Shown: positions 19,694 to 28,681, counted from the first letter of the stretch. The stretch is DNA of 64,000 nt from Arthrobacter sp. CAU 1506 (GCF_005047635.1 NZ_SUKC01000001.1:372001-436000), one strand, 5' to 3'. The notes: generated from the sequence alone by a model not told the origin. Numbers and translations: made by a program.

Positions 19694-19706
19694 GTTGCCT
19701 GCGGCG

Positions 19707-21893
19707 CTAGCGACCTGCCGCGCCGGGCCCTGTCAGGCCGAGCTCCGTCAGCAAGGCAGCGGCGGTTGGCACCGGGCGGCGGCAGACCATCCCGCGGCAG
19801 ACATAGGCCAACGCGCCGTCCGCCGGAACCGGTTTGTCCGCCAGCAGCGGGGCCGGCCCTTCCTGTCCTGGCTCCGCCGGGTGGCGGGCGACGACGATGC
19901 CCGGGCTACCGCTGGCACGCGCAGCAGTGATCAGGTCAGCGGCTGCACCCGGGGCTCCGGTCACGGCCAGCTCGACCGGTCCGGCCGCGAGTGCCTGAGC
20001 TGCGGCCAGGCCCCACCCAGCGGCGCGCGGCGCGCGGGCCGCGATCCGACCCAGGTAACCGAGCAGCCGGCCGGCCAGTTCGCGGTGCTTTGCCGACCCG
20101 CTGTAGGCCGCGTAGGTGGCCAGCACGCCGGCGAACAGGCTGGTGCCGCTGGGGGTGGCACTCTCCAGCGGGTCAGCCGGCGGAACGGCTCCGGCGGCGG
20201 CTGCCACCTGGGCGGCCGGGACAGCCTGGTCGCTGAGCGTGCCGTCCCGCAGGAACACTGTCTCGGCCCGGAGGACCAGCCCCTCGGCGGCGCGGTACCA
20301 GCGGCTGTTCCCGGTAGCGGCGTACAGCGAGAACAATCCCTCCGCGCAGCCGGCATAGTCCTCCAGCAACCCTTCAAAGGGCTGCGCCGAACCATCGTGC
20401 GAAACGCGGGCCAGCCGGCCGGTGTCGTCCAGATGCACGGACAGCACATAGTTGGCCGCCGCCACGGCGGCCTCGGTGAGGTCGGCCCGGTCCAGCAACT
20501 CTCCCGCTTCGGCCAGCCCGGCCACGGCCAGCCCGTTCCAGCCGGCCACAACTTTTTCGTCCCGCGCCGGCTGTGGCCGCTGCTGCCGGGCCGCCAGCAG
20601 TACCGGACGCAGCGCCGCCCAGCGGAGCTGTTCGTCGGGTTCCAATGGCCGCCCGGGATGCAGCGTCGACCGCGTGGCGGTGACGTTGCCCCGCTCGCCC
20701 ACGCCCATGACGGACGCCGCCCAGCCGCCGTCGTCGTCGCCGAGCACCTCGCGCAGTTCAGCGGGAGACCACACATAGGTGGCACCCTCGTGGTGGACGC
20801 CGTCGACGACGGTGTCAGCGTCCAGCGAGGAAGCGATGCCCCCGTGGGACAGCTGCAGCCGGTCCACAAGCCACCCGGCAGTGCCCGCCGCGACGGCGCA
20901 ACCAAGTTCCCGGTCCGGTCCCGCCGGCGACTGGACGGCCCATTGCGTGTAGGCGCGCAACAATTGGACGTTGTCGTAGAGCATTTTCTCGAAGTGCGGC
21001 ACCGTCCAGCGGCGGTCCACCGTGTAGCGGGCAAAACCGCCCTCAAGCTGGTCGTACAACGCGGACCCCGCCATGGCCCGCAACGTGCGGGCGGACAATT
21101 CGGCGGCGAGCTGCGCCGATTCGGAGCGGGACGCTCCGGCATGCCGGAGCAGGAAATGCAGCACGGCCGACGGCGGGAATTTGGGCGCGCCGCCGAAACC
21201 GCCGAAGACCGTGTCCTCCTGGCCCGACAAGACTTCGACGGCTTCTTCGAGGACCGCCTGGCGGTCATCTCCCCCGGCGTCGGCGGGCGGCATCCGTACC
21301 GGCCCCCATCCGGCCTCCGGGCCTTCGGCCGGCAGCGGCGGGCCGCCACCGTGCTCCACGGAAAGGTCGCCGAGGAGCCCACGGTTCGCCTCCCCTGCCT
21401 GTGCCAGCGCCTGCGCCACCGACGCAGCCGTGGTCTCCACGGCCCCGCGCCGCTGCTCCCAGGCCTCCTGGACCGCTTGCAGGACCTGACGGAACGACGG
21501 CTGGCCCGGCTGCGGCCGCGGCGGGAAGTACGTGCCTGAGTAAAAGGCCCTGCCGTCCGGCAGGGCGAACACGCTCATGGGCCAGCCGCCCTGCCCGGTC
21601 ATCAGCTGAGTGGCCGACATGTAGATGCTGTCCACGTCCGGACGTTCTTCCCGGTCCACCTTGACCGGGATGAAGTGCTCGTTCAGATATTCTGCGGTGG
21701 CCTGGTCCTCGAAAGACTCCGCCGCCATCACGTGGCACCAGTGGCAGGCCGCATAGCCTATGGAAACAAAAACAGGCACGTCGCGCAGACGTGCCTGTTC
21801 GAAGGCCTGGTCACCAAAGGGCCACCAGTCCACGGGATTTCCGGCGTGCTGGCGCAGGTAGGCCGAGGCCTCCGAGCGCAGTCTGCCGGCCAC
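19707..21893 (-). CDS. YyaL/spermatogenesis-associated-20-like thioredoxin-domain protein (DUF255)
   Basis: 728 aa. The N-terminal thioredoxin-like domain carries YAACHWCHVMAAESF with a CHWC redox motif, then VKVDREERPDVDSIYM and GGWPMSVFALPDG. The C-terminal two thirds is an (alpha/alpha)6-type domain (GAPKFPPSAVLHFLLRH, GGFARYTVDRRWTVPHFEKM as first 20 residues). The biochemical role is unknown; redox or sugar-related functions have been proposed for the family. The GTG at 21893 lies two bases after the preceding stop, so it is cotranscribed with the small membrane protein and probably mca. Confidence 0.88.
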   Translation of the reverse strand: MAGRLRSEASAYLRQHAGNPVDWWPFGDQAFEQARLRDVPVFVSIGYAACHWCHVMAAESFEDQATAEYLNEHFIPVKVDREERPDVDSIYMSATQLMTGQGGWPMSVFALPDGRAFYSGTYFPPRPQPGQPSFRQVLQAVQEAWEQRRGAVETTAASVAQALAQAGEANRGLLGDLSVEHGGGPPLPAEGPEAGWGPVRMPPADAGGDDRQAVLEEAVEVLSGQEDTVFGGFGGAPKFPPSAVLHFLLRHAGASRSESAQLAAELSARTLRAMAGSALYDQLEGGFARYTVDRRWTVPHFEKMLYDNVQLLRAYTQWAVQSPAGPDRELGCAVAAGTAGWLVDRLQLSHGGIASSLDADTVVDGVHHEGATYVWSPAELREVLGDDDGGWAASVMGVGERGNVTATRSTLHPGRPLEPDEQLRWAALRPVLLAARQQRPQPARDEKVVAGWNGLAVAGLAEAGELLDRADLTEAAVAAANYVLSVHLDDTGRLARVSHDGSAQPFEGLLEDYAGCAEGLFSLYAATGNSRWYRAAEGLVLRAETVFLRDGTLSDQAVPAAQVAAAAGAVPPADPLESATPSGTSLFAGVLATYAAYSGSAKHRELAGRLLGYLGRIAARAPRAAGWGLAAAQALAAGPVELAVTGAPGAAADLITAARASGSPGIVVARHPAEPGQEGPAPLLADKPVPADGALAYVCRGMVCRRPVPTAAALLTELGLTGPGAAGR

Positions 21894-21895
21894 GG

Positions 21896-22255
21896 TCAGT
21901 CCCCGCGGTCCGGACGGCCCGAGCCGCCGCCGGCTTCGCTGGTTCCGCCGGCCGCCGGCGCCTCTCCCCCGGCATAGTGCTCCGTCCCGCTGTTACCGGC
22001 TCCGGCGGGTCCGGCCGATCCGGGCCCGGTCTGCCGTGCATCCGCGGCAAGGTTCTCGTCCACTTGCGAGCGGTAGCGGACCCGCCGGATGCGCCGGGTC
22101 ATGTCCCAGACCAGGAAGACCACGACGGCGGCCAGTGCAAAGGTGAAGAAGAAGCCCCACGGCCCAGGCGAAACCTGGTCCGCGTCGAGTCCGGGCCGGA
22201 GGGTGGGCTCGCCGGCACCGGCGGCGACGGCGGCAAGGATCTGGATCAGGGGCAA
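21896..22255 (-). CDS. small single-helix membrane protein
   Basis: 119 aa. One transmembrane helix at about residues 33-52 (GFFFTFALAAVVVFLVWDM), then a basic RRIRRVRYR stretch and a Gly/Ala/Glu-rich disordered tail. Not recognised beyond this. Similar small proteins are typical neighbours of mca in Micrococcaceae (from memory, not tested). It lies between mca and the YyaL-like gene on the same strand, with close spacing. Confidence 0.65.
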   Translation of the reverse strand: MPLIQILAAVAAGAGEPTLRPGLDADQVSPGPWGFFFTFALAAVVVFLVWDMTRRIRRVRYRSQVDENLAADARQTGPGSAGPAGAGNSGTEHYAGGEAPAAGGTSEAGGGSGRPDRGD

Positions 22256-22315
22256 ATCAGTCTCTTTCTGGGTGCAGCCGGGACACGAGGCTCCGGCGCT
22301 GGTTGGCTGCAGGCA

Positions 22316-23230
22316 CTATCTTATGCCTGCAAAGAAATCCGTCTCGGGCACGCTGGTCTCCACCCGTGCGTGGATCAGCGAGAAATCCTCCCAGGGCCAG
22401 ACCGTCCGCTGCATCTCCTCGGAGACGGCGAAGAAGAACCCCGCAGGCTCCACCTGGGTCCGGTGCGAGAGCAACGCGCGGTCGCGGTGGCGGAAGAAGT
22501 CGCCGCAGTCGATCTGCGTGGTGGTGCGGTGGTTCGGCATCGGCGGCTGGTGGCCTTCGGCGTCGGCCTCCAGCCATGCCGCGAGGCGCGCCGCGTAGGG
22601 CGACTGCAGCCCTGCTTCCTCCAGCGCATAGTGGAGTGCGCGGAACCGCTCCGGGTTGAAAGCACGGTCATAGTAGAGCTTCAGCGGCTCCCAGGCGCTG
22701 CCCGCCTCCGGATAACGCTCGGGGTCACCGGCTGCGTGGTACGCCTCCACCGCCACCTTGTGGGCCATGATGTGGTCCGGGTGCGGATAGCCACCGTTCT
22801 CGTCGTAGCTGATCACCACATGCGGCCGGAACTCACGCACCAGTTTGACCAGCGGCGCGGCGGCCCGCTCCAGCGGCAGCGTGGCGAAGCTGCCGAACGG
22901 CAGCGGCGGCAGCGGGTCTCCCTCCGGCAGGCCGGAATCTGCGAACCCCAACCAGCGCTGTTGGATACCCAACTCGGCCGCGGCCTGCGCCATTTCGACC
23001 CGGCGGATCCCGGCAAGGTCCCGGTGCGCCTGCGGATCCGAGGCCGCCTCGGCATTGAGAATGTCTCCGCGCTCACCGCCGGTGCAGGTAGCAACCATCA
23101 CCTGGACGCCCTCGGCGGCATAACGCGCCATCGAGGCCGCGCCTTTACTGGATTCGTCGTCCGGATGGGCATGGACCGCCAGCAGGCGCAGGCCGTCACT
23201 CTGCGCTGGCTGGGATGCATCGAAGCTCAC
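22316..23230 (-). CDS. mca: mycothiol S-conjugate amidase
   Basis: Zinc amidase that cleaves mycothiol S-conjugates to release mercapturic acids, detoxifying electrophiles; mycothiol occurs only in actinobacteria. The LmbE-like fold shows AHPDDESSKG with the metal His, Asp and Glu, and GYPHPDHIMAHK with the third ligand; the C-terminal FFRHRDRALLSHRTQVEP is characteristic. The homologous deacetylase MshB shares motifs, but length and C-terminus fit Mca. I choose the GTG at 23230 with AGGAG upstream (304 aa). DUF4307 is divergent. Confidence 0.93.
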   Translation of the reverse strand: MSFDASQPAQSDGLRLLAVHAHPDDESSKGAASMARYAAEGVQVMVATCTGGERGDILNAEAASDPQAHRDLAGIRRVEMAQAAAELGIQQRWLGFADSGLPEGDPLPPLPFGSFATLPLERAAAPLVKLVREFRPHVVISYDENGGYPHPDHIMAHKVAVEAYHAAGDPERYPEAGSAWEPLKLYYDRAFNPERFRALHYALEEAGLQSPYAARLAAWLEADAEGHQPPMPNHRTTTQIDCGDFFRHRDRALLSHRTQVEPAGFFFAVSEEMQRTVWPWEDFSLIHARVETSVPETDFFAGIR

Positions 23231-23280
23231 GTGGCTGCTCCTGGGAAATCTGGCGTGGGCGGGAGGATAAACTTGAGGGC

Positions 23281-23727
23281 GTGAGCACCGCAGGCCCCCG
23301 TACTCCTCAGACTTCCTCCAGCTTAACTGTTTCCAACCGTTACGGCACACCACGGCGATCGCTGTCCCGCCGCGCCAAACTTGCGCTGGCTGGCGGAGCC
23401 CTTGGAGTCGCCGTTATTGGCGCAGGCTTTTTTGCCCTGGGCCAAAACGGGCCGCAGATTGAGAGCAAGGACGTTGGCTTCACCGTGGCCGACGCCGGAC
23501 ACATCACCGTGGATTTCCAAGTCACCAAGGATCCGGAAGCCACCGTTCACTGCGCGGTGCAGGCCCTGAGCGACAACTATGCGGTGGTCGGCTGGAAGGT
23601 GGCCACGATTGGTCCCGCCGACGAAGCTACTTCCGGGACCACAGCGCACCGTGTCCAGCTCAGGACTGAATCCATGGCGGTCTCCGGCGGTGTGGACAGC
23701 TGCTGGGCCGACGACGCCAACAGCTGA
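23281..23727 (+). CDS. DUF4307 family membrane protein
   Basis: 148 aa, with a single transmembrane helix at about residues 33-55 (LALAGGALGVAVIGAGFFAL) and an extracytoplasmic domain of about 90 residues containing two Cys (VHCAVQAL and DSCWADD) that may form a disulphide. The family is a conserved actinobacterial one next to mca and greA, of unknown function. GTG 23281 is used; it is divergent from mca with a 50-base gap. Confidence 0.75.
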   Translation: MSTAGPRTPQTSSSLTVSNRYGTPRRSLSRRAKLALAGGALGVAVIGAGFFALGQNGPQIESKDVGFTVADAGHITVDFQVTKDPEATVHCAVQALSDNYAVVGWKVATIGPADEATSGTTAHRVQLRTESMAVSGGVDSCWADDANS

Positions 23728-23820
23728 CGCAGCACTCACCGCGGTACCGCGCCATCCGGCCCCTACCGGTCCGGCCGGCCGCACCCCGAATGGGTGAAAA
23801 CTTCCTTTACCACCTTGTTA

Positions 23821-23850
23821 TTGGGAAATCCGGCGACGGCTGACTACAAT
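23821..23850 (+). promoter_or_regulatory. candidate greA promoter
   Basis: TTGGGA at 23821-23826 and TACAAT at 23845-23850 with an 18-base spacer. The predicted transcript would start near 23857, just before the structured leader, leaving a 5' UTR of about 170 nt. Confidence 0.5.
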
Positions 23851-23856
23851 TGAGCA

Positions 23857-23975
23857 AATACATTCCGCCCCGCCAAGCTGGTGAACTGGGAACATCCCAG
23901 AACGAATTGATTCACCACCACGGCGGGGTCTTTGCATCAAGTGGCCGCCGGCATGGCGGCCTTTTGTGCAAAGTG
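23857..23975 (+). ncRNA. structured 5' leader of greA (candidate regulatory RNA)
   Basis: Two nested hairpin domains. Domain 1: CCCCGCC 23868-23874 with GGCGGGG 23922-23928; inside, TGGTGAA 23879-23885 with TTCACCA 23911-23917; innermost CTGGGA-ACA-TCCCAG 23886-23900; and a 10-nt bulge at 23901-23910. Domain 2: CTTTGCA 23930-23936 with TGCAAAG 23967-23973, enclosing GGCCGCC 23943-23949 with GGCGGCC 23955-23961 followed by TTTT. All stems are perfect. The inner stem plus TTTT could also act as a terminator. The greA ribosome binding site begins at 24017. I cannot assign it to a known RNA family. Confidence 0.65.
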
Positions 23976-24028
23976 CCACCGTGCCGGCACCGCGTCCAGC
24001 GGCTCCGGCAGCAATTAAGGAGAACTAC

Positions 24029-24520
24029 GTGTCCACTTCCAGCGCACCCGTCGCCTGGCTCACTCAGGAAGCCTACGACCGCCTGAAGGCTGAACTGGAT
24101 CACCTTTCGGGCCCCGGCCGGGCAGAGATCGTCGACCGCATCGAACAGGCCCGCTCCGAGGGGGATCTCAAGGAGAACGGCGGCTACCACGCGGCCAAGG
24201 AAGAACAGGGCAAGGCTGAAGCCCGGATCCGCCAGCTCACCGACCTGCTGCGGAATGCGCACGTGGGCGAAGCACCGGCAGATGACGGAGTCGTCGAGCC
24301 GGGCATGGTCATCGAGGCCAAGGTCGCCGGCGACACCGAGCGCTTCCTGCTCGGCAGCCGCGAGGTTGCCGGCGAATCCGACTTGGACGTGTACAGCGAA
24401 AAGTCCCCGCTCGGCGCGGCCATCCACGGTCTGCGGGCGGGAGATTCCACCACCTACGCTGCCCCGAACGGCAAGCAGATTTCGGTGGAAATCATCTCGG
24501 CCACTCCTTACACCGGCTGA
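24029..24520 (+). CDS. greA: transcription elongation factor GreA
   Basis: Stimulates cleavage of backtracked transcripts by RNA polymerase. The 163-aa protein has the N-terminal coiled coil (LTQEAYDRLKAELDHL onward; acidic tip region EGDLKENGGYHAAKEEQ) and a C-terminal FKBP-like domain (FLLGSREVAG, SPLGAAIHGLRAGD, Gly-rich). GTG 24029 is chosen for the AAGGAGA immediately upstream. It has its own probable promoter and a long structured leader, and is closed by a very strong terminator. Confidence 0.97.
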   Translation: MSTSSAPVAWLTQEAYDRLKAELDHLSGPGRAEIVDRIEQARSEGDLKENGGYHAAKEEQGKAEARIRQLTDLLRNAHVGEAPADDGVVEPGMVIEAKVAGDTERFLLGSREVAGESDLDVYSEKSPLGAAIHGLRAGDSTTYAAPNGKQISVEIISATPYTG

Positions 24521-24533
24521 TCAAGCACGCTGA

Positions 24534-24580
24534 CAGACGCGGAAGGCGGGTTCCCTGAGGGAACCCGCCTTCCGCGTCTG
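24534..24580 (+). terminator. strong intrinsic terminator of greA
   Basis: Perfect 23-bp arms (24534-24556 and 24558-24580) around a single central G, 14 bases after the greA stop. The arms start CAGACGCGGAAGG. It lacks a long T-run. Confidence 0.85.
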
Positions 24581-24625
24581 TACGGGTCGATAGCCGGCAG
24601 CCGTGACGGGCGGACGCCCATGCGG

Positions 24626-25201
24626 TCAGCCGAGTCGGGGCTTTCGACGGCGCAGCAGCACGGCGGCGATCACTCCGCCGACTGCCCCGAAGAGGTGGGC
24701 CTGCCAGGAAATGCCGGGCACCGCCGTCGGCAGCACACCCCACAGCACCGAGCCGTAGAAAATGAAGATGACCGCGGCCAGCAAGATCTGTCGCCAACTG
24801 CGGTTGTAGAAGCCGCGCACCAACAGATAGGTCAGCAGCCCGAAGACCACGCCCGAAGCGCCGATCGTCAGTCCCGCGCCCGTCAGCCAGACGCCCAGCC
24901 CGGAGGCCAGCCAGCTGCAGGACAGCACCACCAGGAACCGCCGGATCCCTTCCAGCAGCGTCAGGAACCCGAGCACCAGCAGCGGCAGTGTGTTGCTCAA
25001 CAGGTGGCTGGTATCAGCATGCAGCAGCGGGGCGAAGAGCACGCCGTCCAGCCCGTCCACCCGCCGGGGCGCAATCCCCAGCAGCGGGCTGAAGTAGCCT
25101 CCGGCGATCATATTGACCAGAAAGGCTGCCCAGAGCAACACCGCAAATACCCCGGCTCCGGCCAGGGCCTGGGCGGGGCGCAGGGCCTGACTGCCGGCCA
25201 C
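24626..25201 (-). CDS. rhomboid-family intramembrane serine protease
   Basis: 191 aa with six predicted helices. The catalytic Ser is in GASGVVFG and the His in WQAHLFGAVGG; HADTSHLLSNTLPL in helix 2 matches the rhomboid HxxxN region. It cleaves substrates within the membrane; targets are unknown. The GTG at 25201 lies three bases beyond the ilvA stop, so it is probably the last gene of the AI-2E-ilvA operon. Confidence 0.88.
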   Translation of the reverse strand: MAGSQALRPAQALAGAGVFAVLLWAAFLVNMIAGGYFSPLLGIAPRRVDGLDGVLFAPLLHADTSHLLSNTLPLLVLGFLTLLEGIRRFLVVLSCSWLASGLGVWLTGAGLTIGASGVVFGLLTYLLVRGFYNRSWRQILLAAVIFIFYGSVLWGVLPTAVPGISWQAHLFGAVGGVIAAVLLRRRKPRLG

Positions 25202-25204
25202 GGG

Positions 25205-26443
25205 TCAGTGGACGACGACGGGCTGGAAGCCCTCGGCGCGGAGGCTGCCGAGCACCAGTTCGCAGTGCTCGTGCCCCTTGGTCTCGATGTCGATGGTGAT
25301 GGCGACGTCGCCCATGCTGATGGAGCCGCCGATCCGTGTATGGTCCACACGGGTAACGTTGGCGTCCGATTCCGCGATGATCCGCGAAATCTGGGCCAGC
25401 GAGCCGGGTCGGTCGTCAAGCATGATCCGCACGGACATGAAGCGGCCGGAGGCGTACAGGCCCCGCTGGATGACCTTCAGCATCAGCATGGGATCGATGT
25501 TTCCGCCAGAGAGGATGACCGCCGTGGTTCCCGGATTCGGGATGACGCCCTCCATCAAGGCGGCCACGCCGACGGCGCCAGCCGGTTCGACCACCAGCTT
25601 GGACCGCTCGATCAAGAAGATCAGGGCGCGGGCCAGGGCGTCTTCGCTGACGGTGACCACGTCGTCGACCAGTTCCCTGATGATCGAGAACGGCAGCTGC
25701 CCGGGACGACCCACGGCGATGCCGTCGGCCATGGTGGACACCTTTTGCAGCGGCACCAGGGCATCGGCGGCGAGCGACGGCGGATAGGCCGCAGCATTTT
25801 CCGCCTGCACCCCGATGACCTTGATCTCGCGGCCCAACTCCTTGGCCCGTGCCTTGACGGCGGTGGCGACTCCGGCCAGCAGTCCGCCGCCGCCGACACC
25901 CATGACGATGGTGTCCACGTTGGGAACCTGTTCCAGGATTTCCAGGCCGAGCGTGCCCTGGCCGGCAATGATGTCCGGGCTGTCGAACGGGTGCACGAAC
26001 ACCGCGCCGGTCTCCTCCGCGAAGCGTTTGGCTTCGGCGAGGGCCTCGTCCACGTTGTGGCCATGCAGGACCACTTCGGCGCCGTGGCCCCGCGTGGCTG
26101 CCAGCTTGGGCAGCGCCACGCCCAGGGGCATGAAGATGCGCGCCTTGATGCCCAGTCGGGCCGCAGCCACCGCCACTCCCTGGGCGTGGTTCCCGGCGGA
26201 GGCGGCCACGACCCCGCGCGACTTCTCCTCGTCGGTCAGCCCCGCCATGCGCACATAGGCTCCGCGGACTTTGAAGGAGCCGGCGCGCTGCAGGTTCTCA
26301 CACTTGAAGAAGACATCGGAACCGACCATCCGGCCCAGCGCGCGGGATTGTTCGATCGGCGTCTTGGCGATGACTCCGTCAAGGGTTTTCCGTGCTGCCT
26401 GAATGTCATCAAGCGTGACGGGCAGTTGGGTGGTGGCTGTCAC
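25205..26443 (-). CDS. ilvA: threonine ammonia-lyase (threonine dehydratase)
   Basis: PLP enzyme converting threonine to 2-oxobutyrate, the first step toward isoleucine, or catabolic use of threonine. The 412-aa protein has the PLP lysine in SFKVRGAYVRM, the phosphate-binding GVGGGGLLAG and a C-terminal ACT domain (MSVRIMLDDRPGSLAQIS) near 330-400. The single ACT domain and length resemble the catabolic/short biosynthetic form. GTG 26443 overlaps the preceding stop by four bases (GTGA), so it is translationally coupled to the AI-2E gene. Confidence 0.93.
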   Translation of the reverse strand: MTATTQLPVTLDDIQAARKTLDGVIAKTPIEQSRALGRMVGSDVFFKCENLQRAGSFKVRGAYVRMAGLTDEEKSRGVVAASAGNHAQGVAVAAARLGIKARIFMPLGVALPKLAATRGHGAEVVLHGHNVDEALAEAKRFAEETGAVFVHPFDSPDIIAGQGTLGLEILEQVPNVDTIVMGVGGGGLLAGVATAVKARAKELGREIKVIGVQAENAAAYPPSLAADALVPLQKVSTMADGIAVGRPGQLPFSIIRELVDDVVTVSEDALARALIFLIERSKLVVEPAGAVGVAALMEGVIPNPGTTAVILSGGNIDPMLMLKVIQRGLYASGRFMSVRIMLDDRPGSLAQISRIIAESDANVTRVDHTRIGGSISMGDVAITIDIETKGHEHCELVLGSLRAEGFQPVVVH

Positions 26444-27717
26444 TTGTCGGACTCTTTTCTGCGCAGCTGGACGCGGCGTCGGCGGACGGGTTCCTGATCT
26501 GAAGTCTCTGGCGGGTTGCCCGGACCGGGCGAAGCCAGCGCCGGCTCAGGGGCCATGTAGGGCTCTTCCACCGGTGGAGGAGCCCCCAGTGCCGGATCTG
26601 TTTCCCATCCCCGCCCGGCGATGTACTTGACGACGGAGTTGAGGATAGCGAGCAGGGGCACGGCAAACAGTGCCCCGGCGATGCCGGCGACCATCGAGCC
26701 GCCTGCCACGGCAAGCACGACTGCCAGCGGATGCAGCGACACGGCCTTGCCCATGACCAGCGGCTGCAGCACATGCCCCTCGAGCTGCTGCACGCCCAGC
26801 ACGATGGCGAGCATGATGAGCGCATTGACCCAGCCGTTGGCGACCAGTGCCAGCAGCACAGCAACGAACCCGGTCACCAGCGCGCCAATGATCGGGATGA
26901 ACGAGCCGAGGAAGACCAGAACACCGAGCGGCAGGGCCAGCGGGACACCGATGATGGCGGCGCCGACACCAATGCCGACCGCGTCCACGAAGGCCACGAA
27001 CATTTGGACCCGGATGTACTGCACCATGGAAGTCCAGCCCTTGCGGCCTGCGCCGTTGCCGGCCGCCCTGGCTTTCTTGGGCAACAGGCCGACGATGAAA
27101 CGCCAGATCCGCTCGCCGTCGTAAAGGAAGAAGATCAGCGCGAAGATGGTCAGCAGCAGTCCGGTGAACAGATGCCCGGCGGTGGAACCCACGCTGAGGG
27201 CACTCGAAAAGATCGCACTGCTGTTGCTCTGCAGTTGCTGCAAGGCTTCGTTCAGGTAGGAGTTGAGTTGTTCGTTGGTCAGCCGGAGCGGCCCATTGGT
27301 CAGCCAGCCTTGAACCTGGCCAATGCCTTGGAGCACTTGGTCCCACAGCTCGCTGAAGCCGATGTAAAGCTGCCGGCCGACCAAGGAGAGCGCGCCACCG
27401 ATCAAGCCGAGGAAGCCAAGGATGGTGATGGCCACGGCCAGGCTCTTGGGCACCTTGGCCTTGCGCAGGAACCGGACCACCGGTGAAATCAGGGCGGAAA
27501 TCAGGGCGGCGACCATCAGCGGGATGATCAGCAGCGAGACGAAGCTGAGCAGCCAGACCAACAGTCCGCCGACAACCAGGATCAGGCCCACCCGCCAGGC
27601 CCACGCCGCGCTGATCCGCAGCGCATAGGGCACGTCCTCGCGCACGTGGTGCCTGCCGTCGGTGCCGGCCGATCGTCCCGCCGGCAGCGGGCGGTTTTCG
27701 GGGAATGACCGGTTCAT
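26440..27717 (-). CDS. AI-2E family transporter
   Basis: A 425-aa membrane protein of the PerM/TqsA family, with about eight helices and the family's long extracytoplasmic stretch (residues ~120-190) and GFVAVLLALVANGWVNALIM (20 residues) region. Family members have been linked to autoinducer-2 export or ion transport, and the substrate here is unknown. The C-terminal ~60 residues are a Pro/Glu-rich then Arg-rich cytoplasmic tail ending RRRRVQLRRK. First gene of the operon with ilvA and rhomboid. Confidence 0.85.
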   Translation of the reverse strand: MNRSFPENRPLPAGRSAGTDGRHHVREDVPYALRISAAWAWRVGLILVVGGLLVWLLSFVSLLIIPLMVAALISALISPVVRFLRKAKVPKSLAVAITILGFLGLIGGALSLVGRQLYIGFSELWDQVLQGIGQVQGWLTNGPLRLTNEQLNSYLNEALQQLQSNSSAIFSSALSVGSTAGHLFTGLLLTIFALIFFLYDGERIWRFIVGLLPKKARAAGNGAGRKGWTSMVQYIRVQMFVAFVDAVGIGVGAAIIGVPLALPLGVLVFLGSFIPIIGALVTGFVAVLLALVANGWVNALIMLAIVLGVQQLEGHVLQPLVMGKAVSLHPLAVVLAVAGGSMVAGIAGALFAVPLLAILNSVVKYIAGRGWETDPALGAPPPVEEPYMAPEPALASPGPGNPPETSDQEPVRRRRVQLRRKESDK

Positions 27718-27754
27718 AGACCCAATAGTTTCATATTGTCACCCCGACATGTGT

Positions 27755-28681
27755 TCAGTGAAGCTGCGCCGTAATGCCCCAGTTGCCGCCGAAAGAACCG
27801 CCGGGCCGCAGCCATGTCAGCCCGATGCCGGAATTGAAGCTGTCCGCCGGCGCCGTCATCGGTTCCGCCGCCAGCGCACAGGCCCTGCCCGGGTACTTGG
27901 AGGTGACGAATATATGCACGTACTGGAATGTTTCGTCCTGCCACAGACCGACCATCGAACCGCTGTCCGACACCAAGGTGCTCACCACCCGGCCGCCAGT
28001 CCCGGCAGACAGCCCGGTATAGGCACGGTCCATCGCCAGTTCCGCCAGCCGGGCACCTGTGCGGAGATCGGTCTGCTCATCGACCGGGACATCCGCCGCC
28101 GGAATCATGGTCTGCGGATCCGCCGGGAAGTATCGTGCGGCGGGGACCGTCAACGTCAATCGGTCGGCAGGCTCGTCTCCCAGCCGAAGGAATGGATGGG
28201 CGCCCAGCGCCACCGGCGCCGCCGCACCGGACAGGTTCAGCAGCTCCTGCCGCACGGTCAGGTCTCCGGCTTGGTCCAGGGAGTATTCGGCGCTGTGGCT
28301 GAGCCGGAAGGGGTACCCGTGCTGCGGGAAGATCTCGGCACGCAGCACCAAGCGGTGCTCGCTCCGTTCAACCAGCCGGTAGCCGGTATTGCGCAGCAGC
28401 CCGTGGATGGCATGTCCGCGCCCCGGCTCCGTGATGTCCAGTTGCTGGATCTCGCCGTCGAGCGTCCAGCGGCCTTCCGCGACCCGATTGGGCCACGGCG
28501 CCAACAGGATGCCGCAGGCCGAGGGCGGGATGCGATCGTCATCGTACGTCTCGGTCAGCCGCACACCGCCCTTTTCGAACAGCCGGAGACTGCCCGCCAG
28601 CTCGGTAATCACGGCCCGCGATCCGGCGCGCCGTAGTTCAAACTGTTCTCCGGTGGCTCCGTGGCCGCGCTCCCGCGTCAT
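27755..28681 (-). CDS. aldose 1-epimerase family protein
   Basis: Interconverts alpha and beta anomers of hexoses or hexose phosphates. The 308-aa protein has the galactose-mutarotase-like fold with LLAPWPNRVAEGRW, the His in GRGHAIHGLLR and the conserved GAHPFLRLG; a late Glu near the C-terminus would be the catalytic base. The ATG at 28681 is used rather than the GTG at 28690 three codons upstream. Exact substrate unknown. Confidence 0.88.
   Translation of the reverse strand: MTRERGHGATGEQFELRRAGSRAVITELAGSLRLFEKGGVRLTETYDDDRIPPSACGILLAPWPNRVAEGRWTLDGEIQQLDITEPGRGHAIHGLLRNTGYRLVERSEHRLVLRAEIFPQHGYPFRLSHSAEYSLDQAGDLTVRQELLNLSGAAAPVALGAHPFLRLGDEPADRLTLTVPAARYFPADPQTMIPAADVPVDEQTDLRTGARLAELAMDRAYTGLSAGTGGRVVSTLVSDSGSMVGLWQDETFQYVHIFVTSKYPGRACALAAEPMTAPADSFNSGIGLTWLRPGGSFGGNWGITAQLH

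Noticed and set aside
24620-26497. 625-aa plus-strand open frame opposite rhomboid and ilvA
   Set aside because: Spans two unrelated real genes in antisense; low-complexity His/Gly/Gln composition.
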